DNA of 64,000 nt from Ulva prolifera (taxonomy: Eukaryota > Chlorophyta > Ulvophyceae > Ulvales > Ulvaceae): the NCBI GenBank assembly GCA_023078555.1, contig CM041198.1, positions 10,793,874 through 10,857,873 on the forward strand, given 5' to 3'. Made by a program: the position numbers and the translations under genes. The notes under the pieces were generated by a model that was not told the DNA's origin, searched no databases, and worked only from the letters and a program-made list of their open reading frames with translations. Within the stretch, counting starts at the first letter, position 1, and the number at the start of each line of letters is the position of its first letter. This document shows, piece by piece, positions 1-10,236 of this stretch.

Positions 1-1
1 G

Positions 2-463
2 CATGACTTGGACATCAAGATTGTGCGCATCTTCAATACGTACGGTCCGCGGATGGCCCTGGATGACGGCCGTGTGGTTTCTAACTTCCTTGCTCAGGCG
101 CTGAAGGGCGACAACATTACCGTGTATGGAGATGGCAACCAAACGCGGTCCTTTCAGTATGTGTCTGACCTGGTAGCTGGTATCGTGGCCGTCATGGGCA
201 CAGACCACAATGACTCAGGTCCATACAACGTCGGAAATCCAGGGGAATTCACAATGCTTGAACTAGCCGAGATCCTCAAGCAGGTGACTGACTCAAAGTC
301 TGAGATCACCTACCAGGAGAACACCGTAGATGACCCCAAGCAGCGGAAACCTGACATCACCAAGATCCAGACAAATCTGGGGTGGGAACCCAAGATGCCA
401 TTGCGACGTGGCTTGGAGCTGATGCTAAGTGATTTCAAAACGAGGTTAGGTCTGCAGGGGTAA
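2..463 (+). CDS. UXS: UDP-glucuronic acid decarboxylase (UDP-xylose synthase), 3' end
   Basis: This is the C-terminal part of an extended short-chain dehydrogenase that converts UDP-glucuronate to UDP-xylose for wall and glycan synthesis, in the cytosol or Golgi. The frame is already open at the window edge, so the Rossmann glycine motif and catalytic YxxxK lie outside. What is visible matches the family closely: RIFNTYGPRM, then DDGRVVSNFLAQAL, then TRSFQYVSDLV, and the usual substrate-domain end with RKPDITK and LGWEPK. The frame ends at a TAA at 461-463. An AT-rich stretch with short TATA-like runs follows at about 585-640 and may be 3' UTR. Identification is firm; whether this is the soluble or the membrane-anchored type cannot be told. 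Confidence 0.92.
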   Translation, partial: HDLDIKIVRIFNTYGPRMALDDGRVVSNFLAQALKGDNITVYGDGNQTRSFQYVSDLVAGIVAVMGTDHNDSGPYNVGNPGEFTMLELAEILKQVTDSKSEITYQENTVDDPKQRKPDITKIQTNLGWEPKMPLRRGLELMLSDFKTRLGLQG

Positions 464-2795
464 GCAGCAGGTGGCTGCACAGGGTTGCATGCTCAGCATG
501 TGTGGCCGATATCAACCGGATATGAGATGCAGACAGCCTGGGCTGCTGTGTAGCATCAGGTTCTGCAGGCCCTTCACAAACACTTTTTAAATAGTAGTAT
601 AGTATAATTGATCCTCGACCAGTTTAAAGTATTGATCTCTTATGAACAGGTGCTCCCCAAATCGGCTGGAATTTGTTTTGCCTGCTTTCCATGTGCTGCA
701 CCACACTCCTGCTCAATCAAGCCACAAGATTTGGTGTAAATCTGCGACTCGTCATCTGCTGTCTTTCGTTGGGGTTTGAGTGTAAGCAGCAAACGCAAGA
801 TAATGCGCTCAGTATGACACTTGTTCCGACCATGCTACCGGCAGTTGCTGCAACAGGACGGGTGACGTTTGTAAAAAATGATCTATTCTCCTCTAGAGGA
901 CGGTGTTTGAGAGTCTCCGCTGATGCGATGCTCACACAGCACATGGTGAAATGGTGGTGGAAAGCGTGGTCTGGAAGTAAAGAGTGGAGTGTCCTGCGGC
1001 ATGTAGACACAATTGCTGAATGCGATCATAAGGCAAAGGAAGCTGCACCTGGAGACATGACTAGGGAGAGCTTGTGCGTGCCAAAGTCACGCGCGTCCCC
1101 ATTTGTTGTTTCAGTCAGCCTTCTGTATATGCCAGTGCGAATCCAAAACGAGTGCACTCAAGCAAAATTCAGGCACCGCTTCAGAGCAATTTTGTTTGGA
1201 TTCATCACGTGGATGGCGCAGTGGCTTCATTACACTGATACGATGGCAGGCTGTGTGCTCCGCAGGGGAACACAAGAAGCGTCTGCTTCACACTAAGAGT
1301 TGCCACGCAGTCAAGCTGAACCTGAGATCTGGGGAAGGGCGGGATGATTCAGAGTTACAGGGTATGGCAGCCACTGATGGCATGGCAGCAGCTGGGAATC
1401 ATGCTGGTACTGGCCGTTGCGTGATTATGGCCGTGGTACACAGGTGGCGCTTCTGAAGGCACGAGCTCCCGCAGCCCATGGGCAGAGACCAATATGAGTG
1501 CTGGCAGCCACAGATAACATCCTCGATGTGGGACAAGCAACACAAATGGTCATGGACCTACATGAGAGCGCATGTAGGTGTGATATCATGCTGGTGTGTG
1601 CCTTGCTGACAACTGTACCTGAAAATGCAAGGCATCCCTGTTTTCCGGCTATGTGGTCCGCCATGTCTATTGGGTCATTGCCAGAGTGGCCAGATAAGTA
1701 TGGTACTCTACATGTAAGTGCAATGGGTCGAGTTCGCAAGCCGCCTCAATCTAGTCAACTTCACGGAATGACAGCGCTGCTACTTGCAACAGCCAGAAGC
1801 TCGCGGCAGGGTGGACACGCGTGGAGAAGTTCACGCGCAATCTGCTGCCTCTGCTAATGCATATCTCTTAAAATTGCAGGCAAATGTGGGTGAATCAGTG
1901 TGTCAGTGCATGGGGCCCGTGTTTGTATGGGGTGATGATTCTTCATGTATGGATCCGGCACATCGCTTGGGATGTGTGACCTGTGCGTCCGCTTGGTGGC
2001 AGGGTTCTTTATCAGTGCCTCGGTGCGGGTGTGACGGGGTGCGGTGGAGCCTTTCGCGCCCACCAGGGACATGCAGTGATTTCGTGGCTCTGTGTGCAGC
2101 CCTGCCCAGGTTGCAGTCATTGCCAGGTCAGTCTTGCGTGTGCTTGCGATCTGTCCGTCCAACGGAGTGCTGAGGTCGACCCGGAATGCTGAGGTCGCAA
2201 GGAGAGTCTCGGACACGCAACACCTTGTGCATGCAATGGTGTCCTGCGGGTGTGTAGCTGATGCCAGATCTGGTGAGGCCAGGTTTCCAAGAAACCATCG
2301 CCACCTCAGGGTTGAATAAACATTCCAGCGGCGCTCAGGCTGGACGGTATGCTGAATCTACTTGCGTGCCAGTCATTAGCTTAGCTACAAGTCGCCGCGT
2401 TTCACAATTACTATTGCCACGTTGCCGGCGGCAACTTGCCGCGCCAGTCACAGGTACTATTGCCGCGTTGACCTACTCGGGCGCGGCCAGGCCACGCCTC
2501 TGGTTTGTGAGCTACAGCAGCACGACAACGCAGTATCTCCTGGAGAAACTCCTGGACAAGGTGACCTTCCACGGTAATGGTATACAGCGAACAAAATGCT
2601 CTGCAGTGCTGGGCCTTATTTTGCTTGAACTGCACATTTGCTAGCACCAGATGAGCTGCGCTTGCTGGGCGTGCAACTTGTGCCCCATATTTAAATAAGT
2701 ATAGTAAATATATATACTATACATATATATACAAATTATACAAAGGACAGAGGTCGGGCATCAAGCCGTTTCTCGGAATCCACTCGCAAATCCAC
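464..2795. other. Intergenic region without a recognisable gene
   Basis: Several medium ORFs overlap here on both strands (for example 673-1296 plus and 717-1010 minus). Their translations are rich in Cys, His, Met and Trp and show no domain, and none chains into a spliced gene. An AT-rich patch with repeated TATATA lies at about 2695-2745. I see no gene I can support. Confidence 0.5.
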
Positions 2796-3326
2796 TCACT
2801 CATTCATGGCACTAGGCCGGGCACGAGCGCGTACCACAACCCTGCCGGTGATTCCAGCCAAAGAATGAAGCCCCGCACGGAGCACAATCGTATTCCCTTT
2901 GCACAACGCCACACTCAACTGGCGCAGAGCATTCGTGAAAAACACACCGCGGGCCACCACACCACACTGAGAGGCAACCTCCGCCAGTCGATTCAAGTGA
3001 TCCATAGCAGGCTGTCCCAAGCGACCATGCATCTCATGTGACAACGGCACAAAGCTATATGCATCAGGGTCGTACAAACGATAAGCATTGCGTTTCTGCA
3101 CGTCCCACGTCACCGCAGCACACCCGCCCTCCCGGGCCGCCCGACCGCAATAAGTATCAGCACAGGGGTTTACAATCAACATATCCCCTATGCACAAAGG
3201 GTCATCTGGCGGCATAAACATGATGTCCCCCAGCTTATCCCGGGCCAACGCCCTGAGCACCTGCTGCAGCCCCTCCGCCTGCGCGGCAGCGGCCTGCACC
3301 CCAGGCCCTGCCGCAACCTGGCCACC
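2796..3326 (-). pseudogene. C-terminal remnant of an algal LINE-type reverse transcriptase ORF
   Basis: On the minus strand the translation contains a Tyr-Ser-Phe-Val-Pro-Leu-Ser-His-Glu motif followed by GRLGQPAMDHL, then a FFTNALRQLSVALCKGN segment and a short Arg-rich end. From family knowledge this is the pattern at the C terminus of many non-LTR retrotransposon ORF2 proteins in green algae, where it follows the reverse transcriptase domain. No catalytic residues of the RT (Tyr-x-Asp-Asp) are present. An in-frame TAA at 3327-3329 and a frame-scrambling GC-rich stretch upstream show a 5'-truncated dead copy. Assignment rests on motif memory only. Confidence 0.55.
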
Positions 3327-3467
3327 TTACACCGCCGCTGCCGCCGGCGCCGCAGCCTGCGCAGCGTCCGGCGCGGGTCGCCCCACATGGGTGCTGTGCC
3401 CAGCATCGGCATCGGCGGCCTGAGCAGTCGTCGGCGCCGGCGCCGCAGCCGCGTGCGCGGCCGGCGG

Positions 3468-3495
3468 CGGGGGGGGGGGGGGGGGGGGGGGGGGG
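3468..3495. repeat. Poly-G tract
   Basis: An uninterrupted run of roughly 26 G sits in a very GC-rich, low-complexity stretch (3230-3570). Length is unreliable in any assembly. Similar runs are at 8621-8642 (G) and 9211-9221 (C). Confidence 0.9.
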
Positions 3496-3577
3496 CGCAG
3501 GTGTCGGCTCCGCGGTCAAGGGTACCGCGCGCGAAGGGCGCGCGACCAGGGAGGCGGGCTGTGGCGGGGCAGGGGGG

Positions 3578-3662
3578 CGCCCATATTATTCTTACACGCG
3601 CGGTGTGCCCTCGCCACCCTCGCCAGCTTGGGCAGTCCACAGAAGTCAGCCGCACGAGCAGT
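3578..3662 (+). repeat. Left arm of an ~85-bp inverted repeat
   Basis: The sequence from TATTATTCTTACACGC to CGCACGAGCAGTA reads almost identically on the opposite strand at 4947-5032. The two arms enclose about 1.3 kb that contains the ORF at 3833-4453. They could be terminal inverted repeats of a small DNA transposon or two dispersed repeats in opposite orientation. Confidence 0.7.
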
Positions 3663-3832
3663 AAGGCAGCAGCAGGAACACTATCATTACTTGATCTATC
3701 GATTGATCTATTGATCTATCTATCTAAACCAAGGCCAGGAATGCCTTCGCGGCCAAAATGCGTGCATATACTTTGGCGCTTCCGACGACATCCCCGTTGA
3801 CGGACCTGTCCATTGCGGTAGACGTTTGAGAC

Positions 3833-4453
3833 TTGAAACTGGAACCTCAACAATGTGATGAGTCTATATCTTTTGATAGTATACGCTGGACTCTTGATTC
3901 ACGCAAGGATACTGTTGCTGCGTGTCTTCATTGTGAGGATGTCAACAACGTCCTTGAAAATTTCAAGCGCTCTGAGGATCAGCGGGGCAACTGCAGGCTA
4001 TGTAAGCGTAATCAGAAACCTGGCAAAACAACTACGTTGAACCACACCTATCTTTGCAATTTCGGGGCCAGCCGATGTACAGCAACCAAAGAAAAGCAGG
4101 ATGCTGGGCTGGTTGGGGCTTATGCTGCTAAAATGGCTGCAAAGGCAGATCAAACAGCTGCTGCCAATGGACCTTCTCGTGCAGGCAGGGATGCAAGGAG
4201 TACTGGAGTGACCTGCTATGGTTGCAAGTACAAGATGCACTGCCGCGTGTTCCTCAACCATCCCAATGACTTGTACATTGGGATGATTTTACCCTTCTAT
4301 GATTTTGCCAGTGCAGAACGCTCTAGTGTCTTCACTGACCTTTATAGTCTTGTGCGGACATCCCTCCTGTGTGGGATCACTGCTGTGCTTCCCATGATTG
4401 TGCAACACCCGATGAGCGACATATTGGCATGTACGATATGGTGTTCTTGTTAA
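3833..4453 (+). CDS. Hypothetical Cys-rich ORF, member of a dispersed repeat family
   Basis: This 206-residue frame has no recognised function. It is notable for paired cysteines: CLHC near residue 30, CRLCKRN near residue 55, an NHTYLC motif around residue 70, and CYGCKYKMHC near residue 130, which could bind zinc. The first codon in the frame is not an ATG. Related sequence at 31129-31481 shows that the segment is repetitive. Position inside the inverted repeats 3578-3662 / 4947-5032 suggests mobile-element cargo or a BED/hAT-type zinc-finger remnant, but no transposase catalytic motif is visible. Coding status is uncertain. Confidence 0.35.
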   Translation: MKLEPQQCDESISFDSIRWTLDSRKDTVAACLHCEDVNNVLENFKRSEDQRGNCRLCKRNQKPGKTTTLNHTYLCNFGASRCTATKEKQDAGLVGAYAAKMAAKADQTAAANGPSRAGRDARSTGVTCYGCKYKMHCRVFLNHPNDLYIGMILPFYDFASAERSSVFTDLYSLVRTSLLCGITAVLPMIVQHPMSDILACTIWCSC

Positions 4454-4946
4454 CAAACGGCAGATAGATGCATTGTTTTGATACTGTGGCAGAAACATAT
4501 TGATTGACACCGCTGCAGCGGTCTGCTGGTGTAAGAGTTAAGTTGGTTCCATTCGCATGTTCATGCTGAGCCCACGTTCAATGTATATCTGGCATGACCA
4601 GTTCCAGCATCCGCCTTAGCCAGTAAAGCGCCACTGATTGCATTCTTTACGCACGTCGACTGATCAACTTGATACCAGATTGCGTTGGCGTTGTGGCAGC
4701 ACGAAAGCCAACCTCGTACCAACCGCAACCAAGTAGGTTCAGATGTACAACGAAGCTTAAAAATAGCAATTAAACCAGCAAGGTGCATATTTGCGACTTC
4801 TCGGCGAAGTACGGCGCATCTAAGAGCAACAAGCCGATCCGAAGCCTGCCAGTGTGGCGCCATACTCATGGCAGCACCGATCGGTTGTGGTTTCCGGTCG
4901 TCAAGGCCGATACAGTTCGCGATGTGAAGCATAGAAGTTGTTTGTG

Positions 4947-5032
4947 TTTCTACTGCTCGTGCGGCTGACTTCCGTGGACTGTCCAAGCTGGCGAGGGTGG
5001 CGAGGGCACACCGTGCGTGTAAGAATAATACG
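4947..5032 (-). repeat. Right arm of the ~85-bp inverted repeat
   Basis: Reverse complement of 3578-3662 with a handful of mismatches. The outer ends of both arms (…AAGAATAAT) abut G-rich sequence. No convincing target-site duplication was found outside the arms. Confidence 0.7.
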
Positions 5033-5426
5033 GGGGCAGGGGGGGGCGGGCCAGCGGGCCAGTCTCGTCGTTGTCACCTCGCCCAGGAGTGCAATGGCAT
5101 CTTCTCGCAAGTGTCTGTAACTTGGCATTCCACGCATGTGGAGAGGCGGATCCGGCTCGACCGAATCGCTGTACGCGTGCATCGCTGCTCTGCTCCCGGG
5201 ATCCCGCGGAAGCTCGCCAGTATCGAAAGCAGCCATGGACAGCCAGGTTGGCCTGCAGCACGGAACCAGGCTGTCGGCAATGATAGAAAAGCCAAATTTA
5301 AATATTCTTTTCTGCTTTGGTTGGACAACTGGATTCTTGTCGTGTGCACTGCGTCTGGCGAGAGGGTAGAAATTGGTGAGACTGCTCGCGCGATTCACAG
5401 TGAAACAACTGCCAAGCGCTCTGCCA

Positions 5427-7536
5427 ATGCGCGTGTTTCCGACTCAACCAGGATCATGCAAGCGTCTTGCTATTGGCCTTGTCGGGCCGGGCATGATCGG
5501 TGCGTTCTTGCACATTGCTGCGGGGCACGCCCCAGCGGTATCGCGCTGCTCGCAGCCAATGGCGAGTTCAGTCAGCTGCTGCAAAATGAACAACGACGCT
5601 GATCACCCTGAGGATCTGAACCAGTGGATTATTGCTTGGCTGCAGGCAAGGTTCTGATGAAACAGATCGCAGGACAGGAGAAGTACCTGAAAGTACGAAC
5701 GCGAAGTTGCCCCCCCAAATACCATTGCCTGTGCAGTCAGGAATTTTAAGTGTGGTTCTATTTCCGTGCAGGACCGCTTAGGTGTTGAGGTGTCCTTGGT
5801 GGGTGTGACCAGCAGCCAGAAGATGCTCTTGGAGCCCAAGGGGTTGTCCCTGGATTCGTGGCAGGACCAGTTCAGCACTTCGTCTTCAGCGGCAGATATG
5901 CAAGCTTTTACTGATGCAATGAGGGACGTGGACTCAGATGCTGTCGTGTTTGACTGCACCGCAAGTGATGTGCCAGGACAGTTCTACCCTCAGTGGATGG
6001 GCCAAGGGGTCCACATCATCACCCCCAACAAGAAGCTGCATTCCGGTCCCCTCAGGGAGTATCAATCTGTCCGCGATCTGCAAGCGCAGGGAAAGGCTCA
6101 TTACTTTTACGAGGTTAGTTCTGCATCATTTGTCACATTTTATCACTGTCATCGTTGCGCTGTCCATGCGACCATCAAAGAAGGTTTGCCTGAATGCGTC
6201 ATGTTTCAATGGAATGGTTTGACTTCCGCTCCGACCTGAACGGCATTGGTTTTGTGAGCGCGATTTGTGCTCAAGGTCTTCCTACTGCCGCATCTGCCTT
6301 TCCCCGAACACCATTCCTGCTGTGAGATTGAGGTATGGCGTTGAATTCTTCAATCTCTAAGGGGATTGAGGCAATTGGATTGCATCTTCCAGCGAAGCCA
6401 AACAAAGGATGTAGTCGCTCAGTCCCACCGTCTCTTTCCATGGAAAGTCAAGAGGACGGGATTGGACGACCGCAATCACAGCCTACGGCTCAGTGCCGTG
6501 GTGCCACTCACTCTGTGCATATTGCATACAAGCACTGATCCCTCATACATCGTTTCGCCATGTCCCAGGGTGCAACCCTCAGCGCTGCTGCAGACTTCAT
6601 GCGGTGCTGGTCTGCCAGTGCTGAGCTCCCTCAAGGCTCTCATTGAATCTGGGGATGAGGTCATCTCAATAGAGGGCATTCTGTCCGGCACTCTCTCTTA
6701 CATCTTCAACACCTGGAAAGCTGGGGAACCTTTCTCCAGCGTAGTTCTCAGTGCTAAAGATCTAGGCTATACGGAACCAGATCCTCGAGAAGATCTCTCT
6801 GGGATGGATGTCGCTCGGAAGGTGTGCATCGCCCTCTCAGCAATTGTGGCAGGCTGCATATGCCATTAGGTGTATATGCCTGGTCGAATCAGGCTAGAGT
6901 AAGTACTTGCCCATGGTGTGGGGATGTTGCTGCAAAAGGTGAAGGTGAATCCTGCACGTCATGTGGGCGGAGTGACATTGCACCCAGTCAGGGAAGACGA
7001 CCTTGCTGTGTGTCATGCTGGGCATAGAATTGTTACATGTTTGCTGACTCATGTAGTAAGTTTCAGAGAGCCTCACTGTTTGATCGGCGGGATGATTGCC
7101 TCTAGCAACGATGCAGGTGACAATTTTGGCACGCGAGTGCGGCTCGAAGGCGACCCTTGAGGAACTGCCTGTTGAATCACTGGTCCCTGAGGCACTGCAG
7201 GATGTAGACGCAGCTAAATTTCTGCAAAAATTGCCGGAGTATGATGCGAACATGGCAGCACAGCTGGAAGAGGCTCAGGCTGCAGGGAATGTATTGCGGT
7301 ATGTCGGCAAGTATGATGCAAGAGCCGATGCTTGCAGCATCACGCTAGCAACGTACCCCAGCGACCATCCGTTCGCGGCTCTGAATGGGTCTGACAACAT
7401 TGTCCAGATCCGTACGGCGCGGTACGACGCGCTGCCATTGATCATCCGGGGTCCCGGTGCTGGGGCAGAGGTCACAGCTGCGGGGTGTTTCGCCGATATG
7501 CTACAACTGATCCGCTACCTCGGTGCTCGCAGCTAG
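5427..7536 (+). CDS. Homoserine dehydrogenase (plant AK-HSD-type HSD domain)
   Basis: The enzyme reduces aspartate semialdehyde to homoserine with NAD(P)H on the route to Thr, Met and Ile, in plastids in plants. Five exons keep frame: ?-5499, about 5643-5690, 5772-6113, 6594-6821 and 7117-7536. Exon 1 carries the nucleotide-binding GLVGPGMIGK. Exon 3 has HIITPNKK with the conserved lysine and HYFYE. Exon 4 has GAGLPV, IEGILSGTLSYIFN and GYTEPDPREDLSGMDVARK with catalytic acidic and lysine residues. Exon 5 ends GPGAGAEVTAAG…YLGARS. Wording throughout resembles the C-terminal domain of plant bifunctional aspartate kinase-HSD. No kinase motif is visible upstream, so the ATG at 5427 (about 10 residues before the Rossmann motif) may be the start of a monofunctional enzyme, or earlier exons were missed. 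Confidence 0.88.
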
Positions 7537-9268
7537 TAGTGTCTCATGTAATCTTGTGGCGAACTAATGCGCTGCTCCGTCTCTGTTGCAGCTCGTCGGG
7601 CTCCGCTCCATCTACCACTGCATGTATCCAGCCAGCCGGCAGTTTCGGGGCGAACTGTTGACCAGAAGAGTGGTGGCATGTGCAAAGAAGAGGGACTCTC
7701 GGTGGGCGGTGACAGGATAGTGTTACGTGCTGGTAGCAGCTGTGTTTTCAGATTAGGCTTGAATTTTTGACCCGACACCATGAGCGGTCGGGTAATGCTG
7801 AAGCTACACCACAATCACGATACCAGAGGGATGTAGTGTTAAGTTTGGTCCTTCGGTGGCATCGGGCTTGGGACACGTGGCACATCAGCATCCGGAACGG
7901 AACTTGCATGTATACTGAGGAAGAAAGTTCACTGATTGATGCTGTATTACATGAACATCACGGACCGGCATAACATGTTCCGGCCTTGCCAAAGGGCCTC
8001 ATCAGACGCCTACGTGAGTCAAGCCAACACCGAACCAGCTCGCAAGTTCCCTAATATTCAGTCCTCTAGAGCGAGACTGACTGAGACTGGAAGAAACGTC
8101 CAGAGCCCAGAAAACCGACACGAGATATTAACGAGATAAGGCACATCACGGCGCCCGCAAATGTGGGCAATGCAACGCAAGTGCACCTCCAGCTCAGCCG
8201 CACGACAAAATAGGCCAACTGCCCAAAAAAACGCAGGAAAAGCAAGAAATCCTAGATGGCAATGTCCGTGGCAGGAGGACAGCCAAACTTGTCAGTGACA
8301 ATGACAGAAAATCACAGTAGACTACAAAACAGCTGCATGACAACGGAACTTGCATGGCCCATGGACAAGGCGATTTTGCACAATCACCATCCAAAAGATT
8401 TGCATTATCTCCCCAGGGAACGCCACGGTGGAGGGCTTTATCGTTTTAATGTGCAGACATGGTGTGCCCACATGTGACACAACGGTAGTGACACATTGTT
8501 ACCCATTTCGGCATTTCGGCTGCACGACACGACATATCTATTTCCGATGTAGGAGGCATAGTCGTGGCAATTGTAAATTGTACAAGGCCATTTTATGCCC
8601 ACACCAGACAGCTTGGGAGGGGAGGGGGGGGGGGGGGGGGGGATAATGTGTGGTGGTGTGTACGAACTGGATTACCCTTAAAAACAAGATTAATCTGTCC
8701 CAAACAAGATTAAGCTGTCCCGCACGACCTGGTGTCGACAGCCTGGACACCACAGTGTGAGCTGAAGTGCCCACGCCTGACCACATAATCAGGTGTGTGA
8801 AAATGGTACATATATCTTGGCCTGACATATTGACATGGGACCTTCGCGTGATTAATTACACTTTATGTTGTTTGATATGCCGTTCGTACTATCTTGAGTA
8901 ACATCGGCGTAGGTGATTGCACAACAGATATTTGAATTGTATCATCCTGCGATTAGTGTATGTACTATAAGAGGTTTGTGGTATTACACGTTGGCGTTAT
9001 TTGCTGTAATTTGTTCTGAAAAGGTTGTTACTATGAGGTGTGTGTGTATACACCGCAGACGTTAAAGGCATATAGAATGGTACATCACTATGGTTGGATT
9101 GTTGGCTTGGAAGAGTGATAAGAGTATACATCATTACAATGGTAGTTGTCCATTCTGATATTTACATTTTCTCTCAAAATTTCACTCCAGTAGTGTCTCC
9201 TGTTGTCCCCCCCCCCCCCTCTTGTGCTAAAAAATTCTTATCAGACCATTACTGCCGACAATACGACA
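7537..9268. other. Intergenic / 3' regions between HSD and PsbS
   Basis: This stretch lies downstream of the HSD gene (+) and downstream of PsbS (-), so both 3' UTRs point into it. It holds a G22 tract at 8621-8642, a C-tract at 9211-9221 and moderately AT-rich DNA. I see no coding region. Confidence 0.55.
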
Positions 9269-10236
9269 CTACTCATCAACAAAATCACCACTACCCTCAT
9301 TGATAGCAGCGAACAAAGTGAACAGAATGCTGAAAATCAGTAGCGGCTCAGTCTCGCTAAGTGGAACACCTGTTGTGAAACCAATCTGCCCAAGAGGCCC
9401 AAGGTCACCTGGCAGGAGTGTTTCACCAAGCAACATAGCCGCAAACCCCAATTGTGCCATACGCCCGACAAACAGCTCATTTTCCTTTGTAAAACCGAAG
9501 CCAGAAATTCCGAAGAATTTCTTGGGTTGCAGGACGGATACACTAGGATCCTGTAGGGAACCCTTGGGCCTTGCCTCAAACTCATCCTCTGGCAACACCA
9601 GTTTTCCCTTCGCAGGCAGCAGGGCAGCAATCAAGTTGAAAGCAATCAAAAACAGTACAGCACCATCAATGTCCGTGATGGATGAACCTGTTTCGATGCT
9701 CAATTGCCCCAGTGGTCCCTTCCCTGTGATGACTTCACCGATGGCAGCGAACGCTACACCAAGCATGGCCATCCTGCCAACAAACAGTTCATTGTCTGCA
9801 CGCAGTAGCATTGTCAACGTGGCTATTTTGCTCTCAACAACGGTGTGATTTTGATTAAACGGCACCGCACGCAAAACCAAACAGCAGTTTTTGACACGCG
9901 GCTTCAGCTAGTGTCAAGACCTCCATGACATACCACGTAAGAACAGCTGAATTGTGACTCGCACAAACATTCATCATACGTACGTGCGGAAAATTGAATC
10001 CGCACGCGGACACAGTAACAGATACGTAATCAGCCACTGATGTGCGGGACGGCCATTGGAGTGACCACACGTCGAGACCGGAGCGCACTCTTTGTGAAGC
10101 CCAAGGTGATTGGTACAGTTGTACTTTTGCCCAGGCGGACCTGGAACTGGGTTGCGTTGATATCGTCACGTTGGTTGGAGACAACACGGCCTTTGCCTTT
10201 GCCTGGGATATTTGTCGACGTCTGCAACCGGCCAAC
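9269..10236 (-). CDS. psbS: Photosystem II 22-kDa protein PsbS
   Basis: PsbS is a thylakoid membrane protein that senses lumen acidification and switches on energy-dependent quenching of excess light. The secure exon is 9269-9795 and encodes two tandem repeats, each starting NELFVGRMA, the LHC-superfamily helix signature, followed by a second hydrophobic helix; four membrane helices in total, ending AAINEGSGDFVDE. The upstream exon is tentative: a frame at 10038-10236 reading …RSRRVVTPMAVPHI looks like a plastid transit peptide, and its GT donor at 10037 joins in phase to the acceptor before 9795. That frame has no ATG of its own, so a further 5' exon is needed. In repeat 2 the lumenal loop keeps SETEP; in repeat 1 the matching positions read TDIDG. 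The doubled NELFVGR repeat separates it from one- or three-helix LHC proteins. Confidence 0.85.

Noticed and set aside
673-1296. 207-codon ORF on the plus strand
   Set aside because: Overlapped by ORFs on the other strand, rich in Cys/Trp/Met, no domain, no splice partners. Looks like chance reading frame.
3235-3655. Pro/Arg-rich proteins on both strands around the poly-G tract
   Set aside because: Low-complexity GC-rich DNA read in several frames; no conserved segment apart from the LINE tail below 3326.
4560-5426. Search for an aspartate kinase domain upstream of HSD
   Set aside because: No KFGG-type or other kinase motif in any frame; the stretch contains one arm of an inverted repeat instead.
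9269-9795. Possible ordinary chlorophyll a/b-binding or ELIP protein
   Set aside because: Two complete NELFVGR repeats with four helices and no LHC chlorophyll-ligand ExxHxR pattern fit PsbS, not LHC or ELIP.
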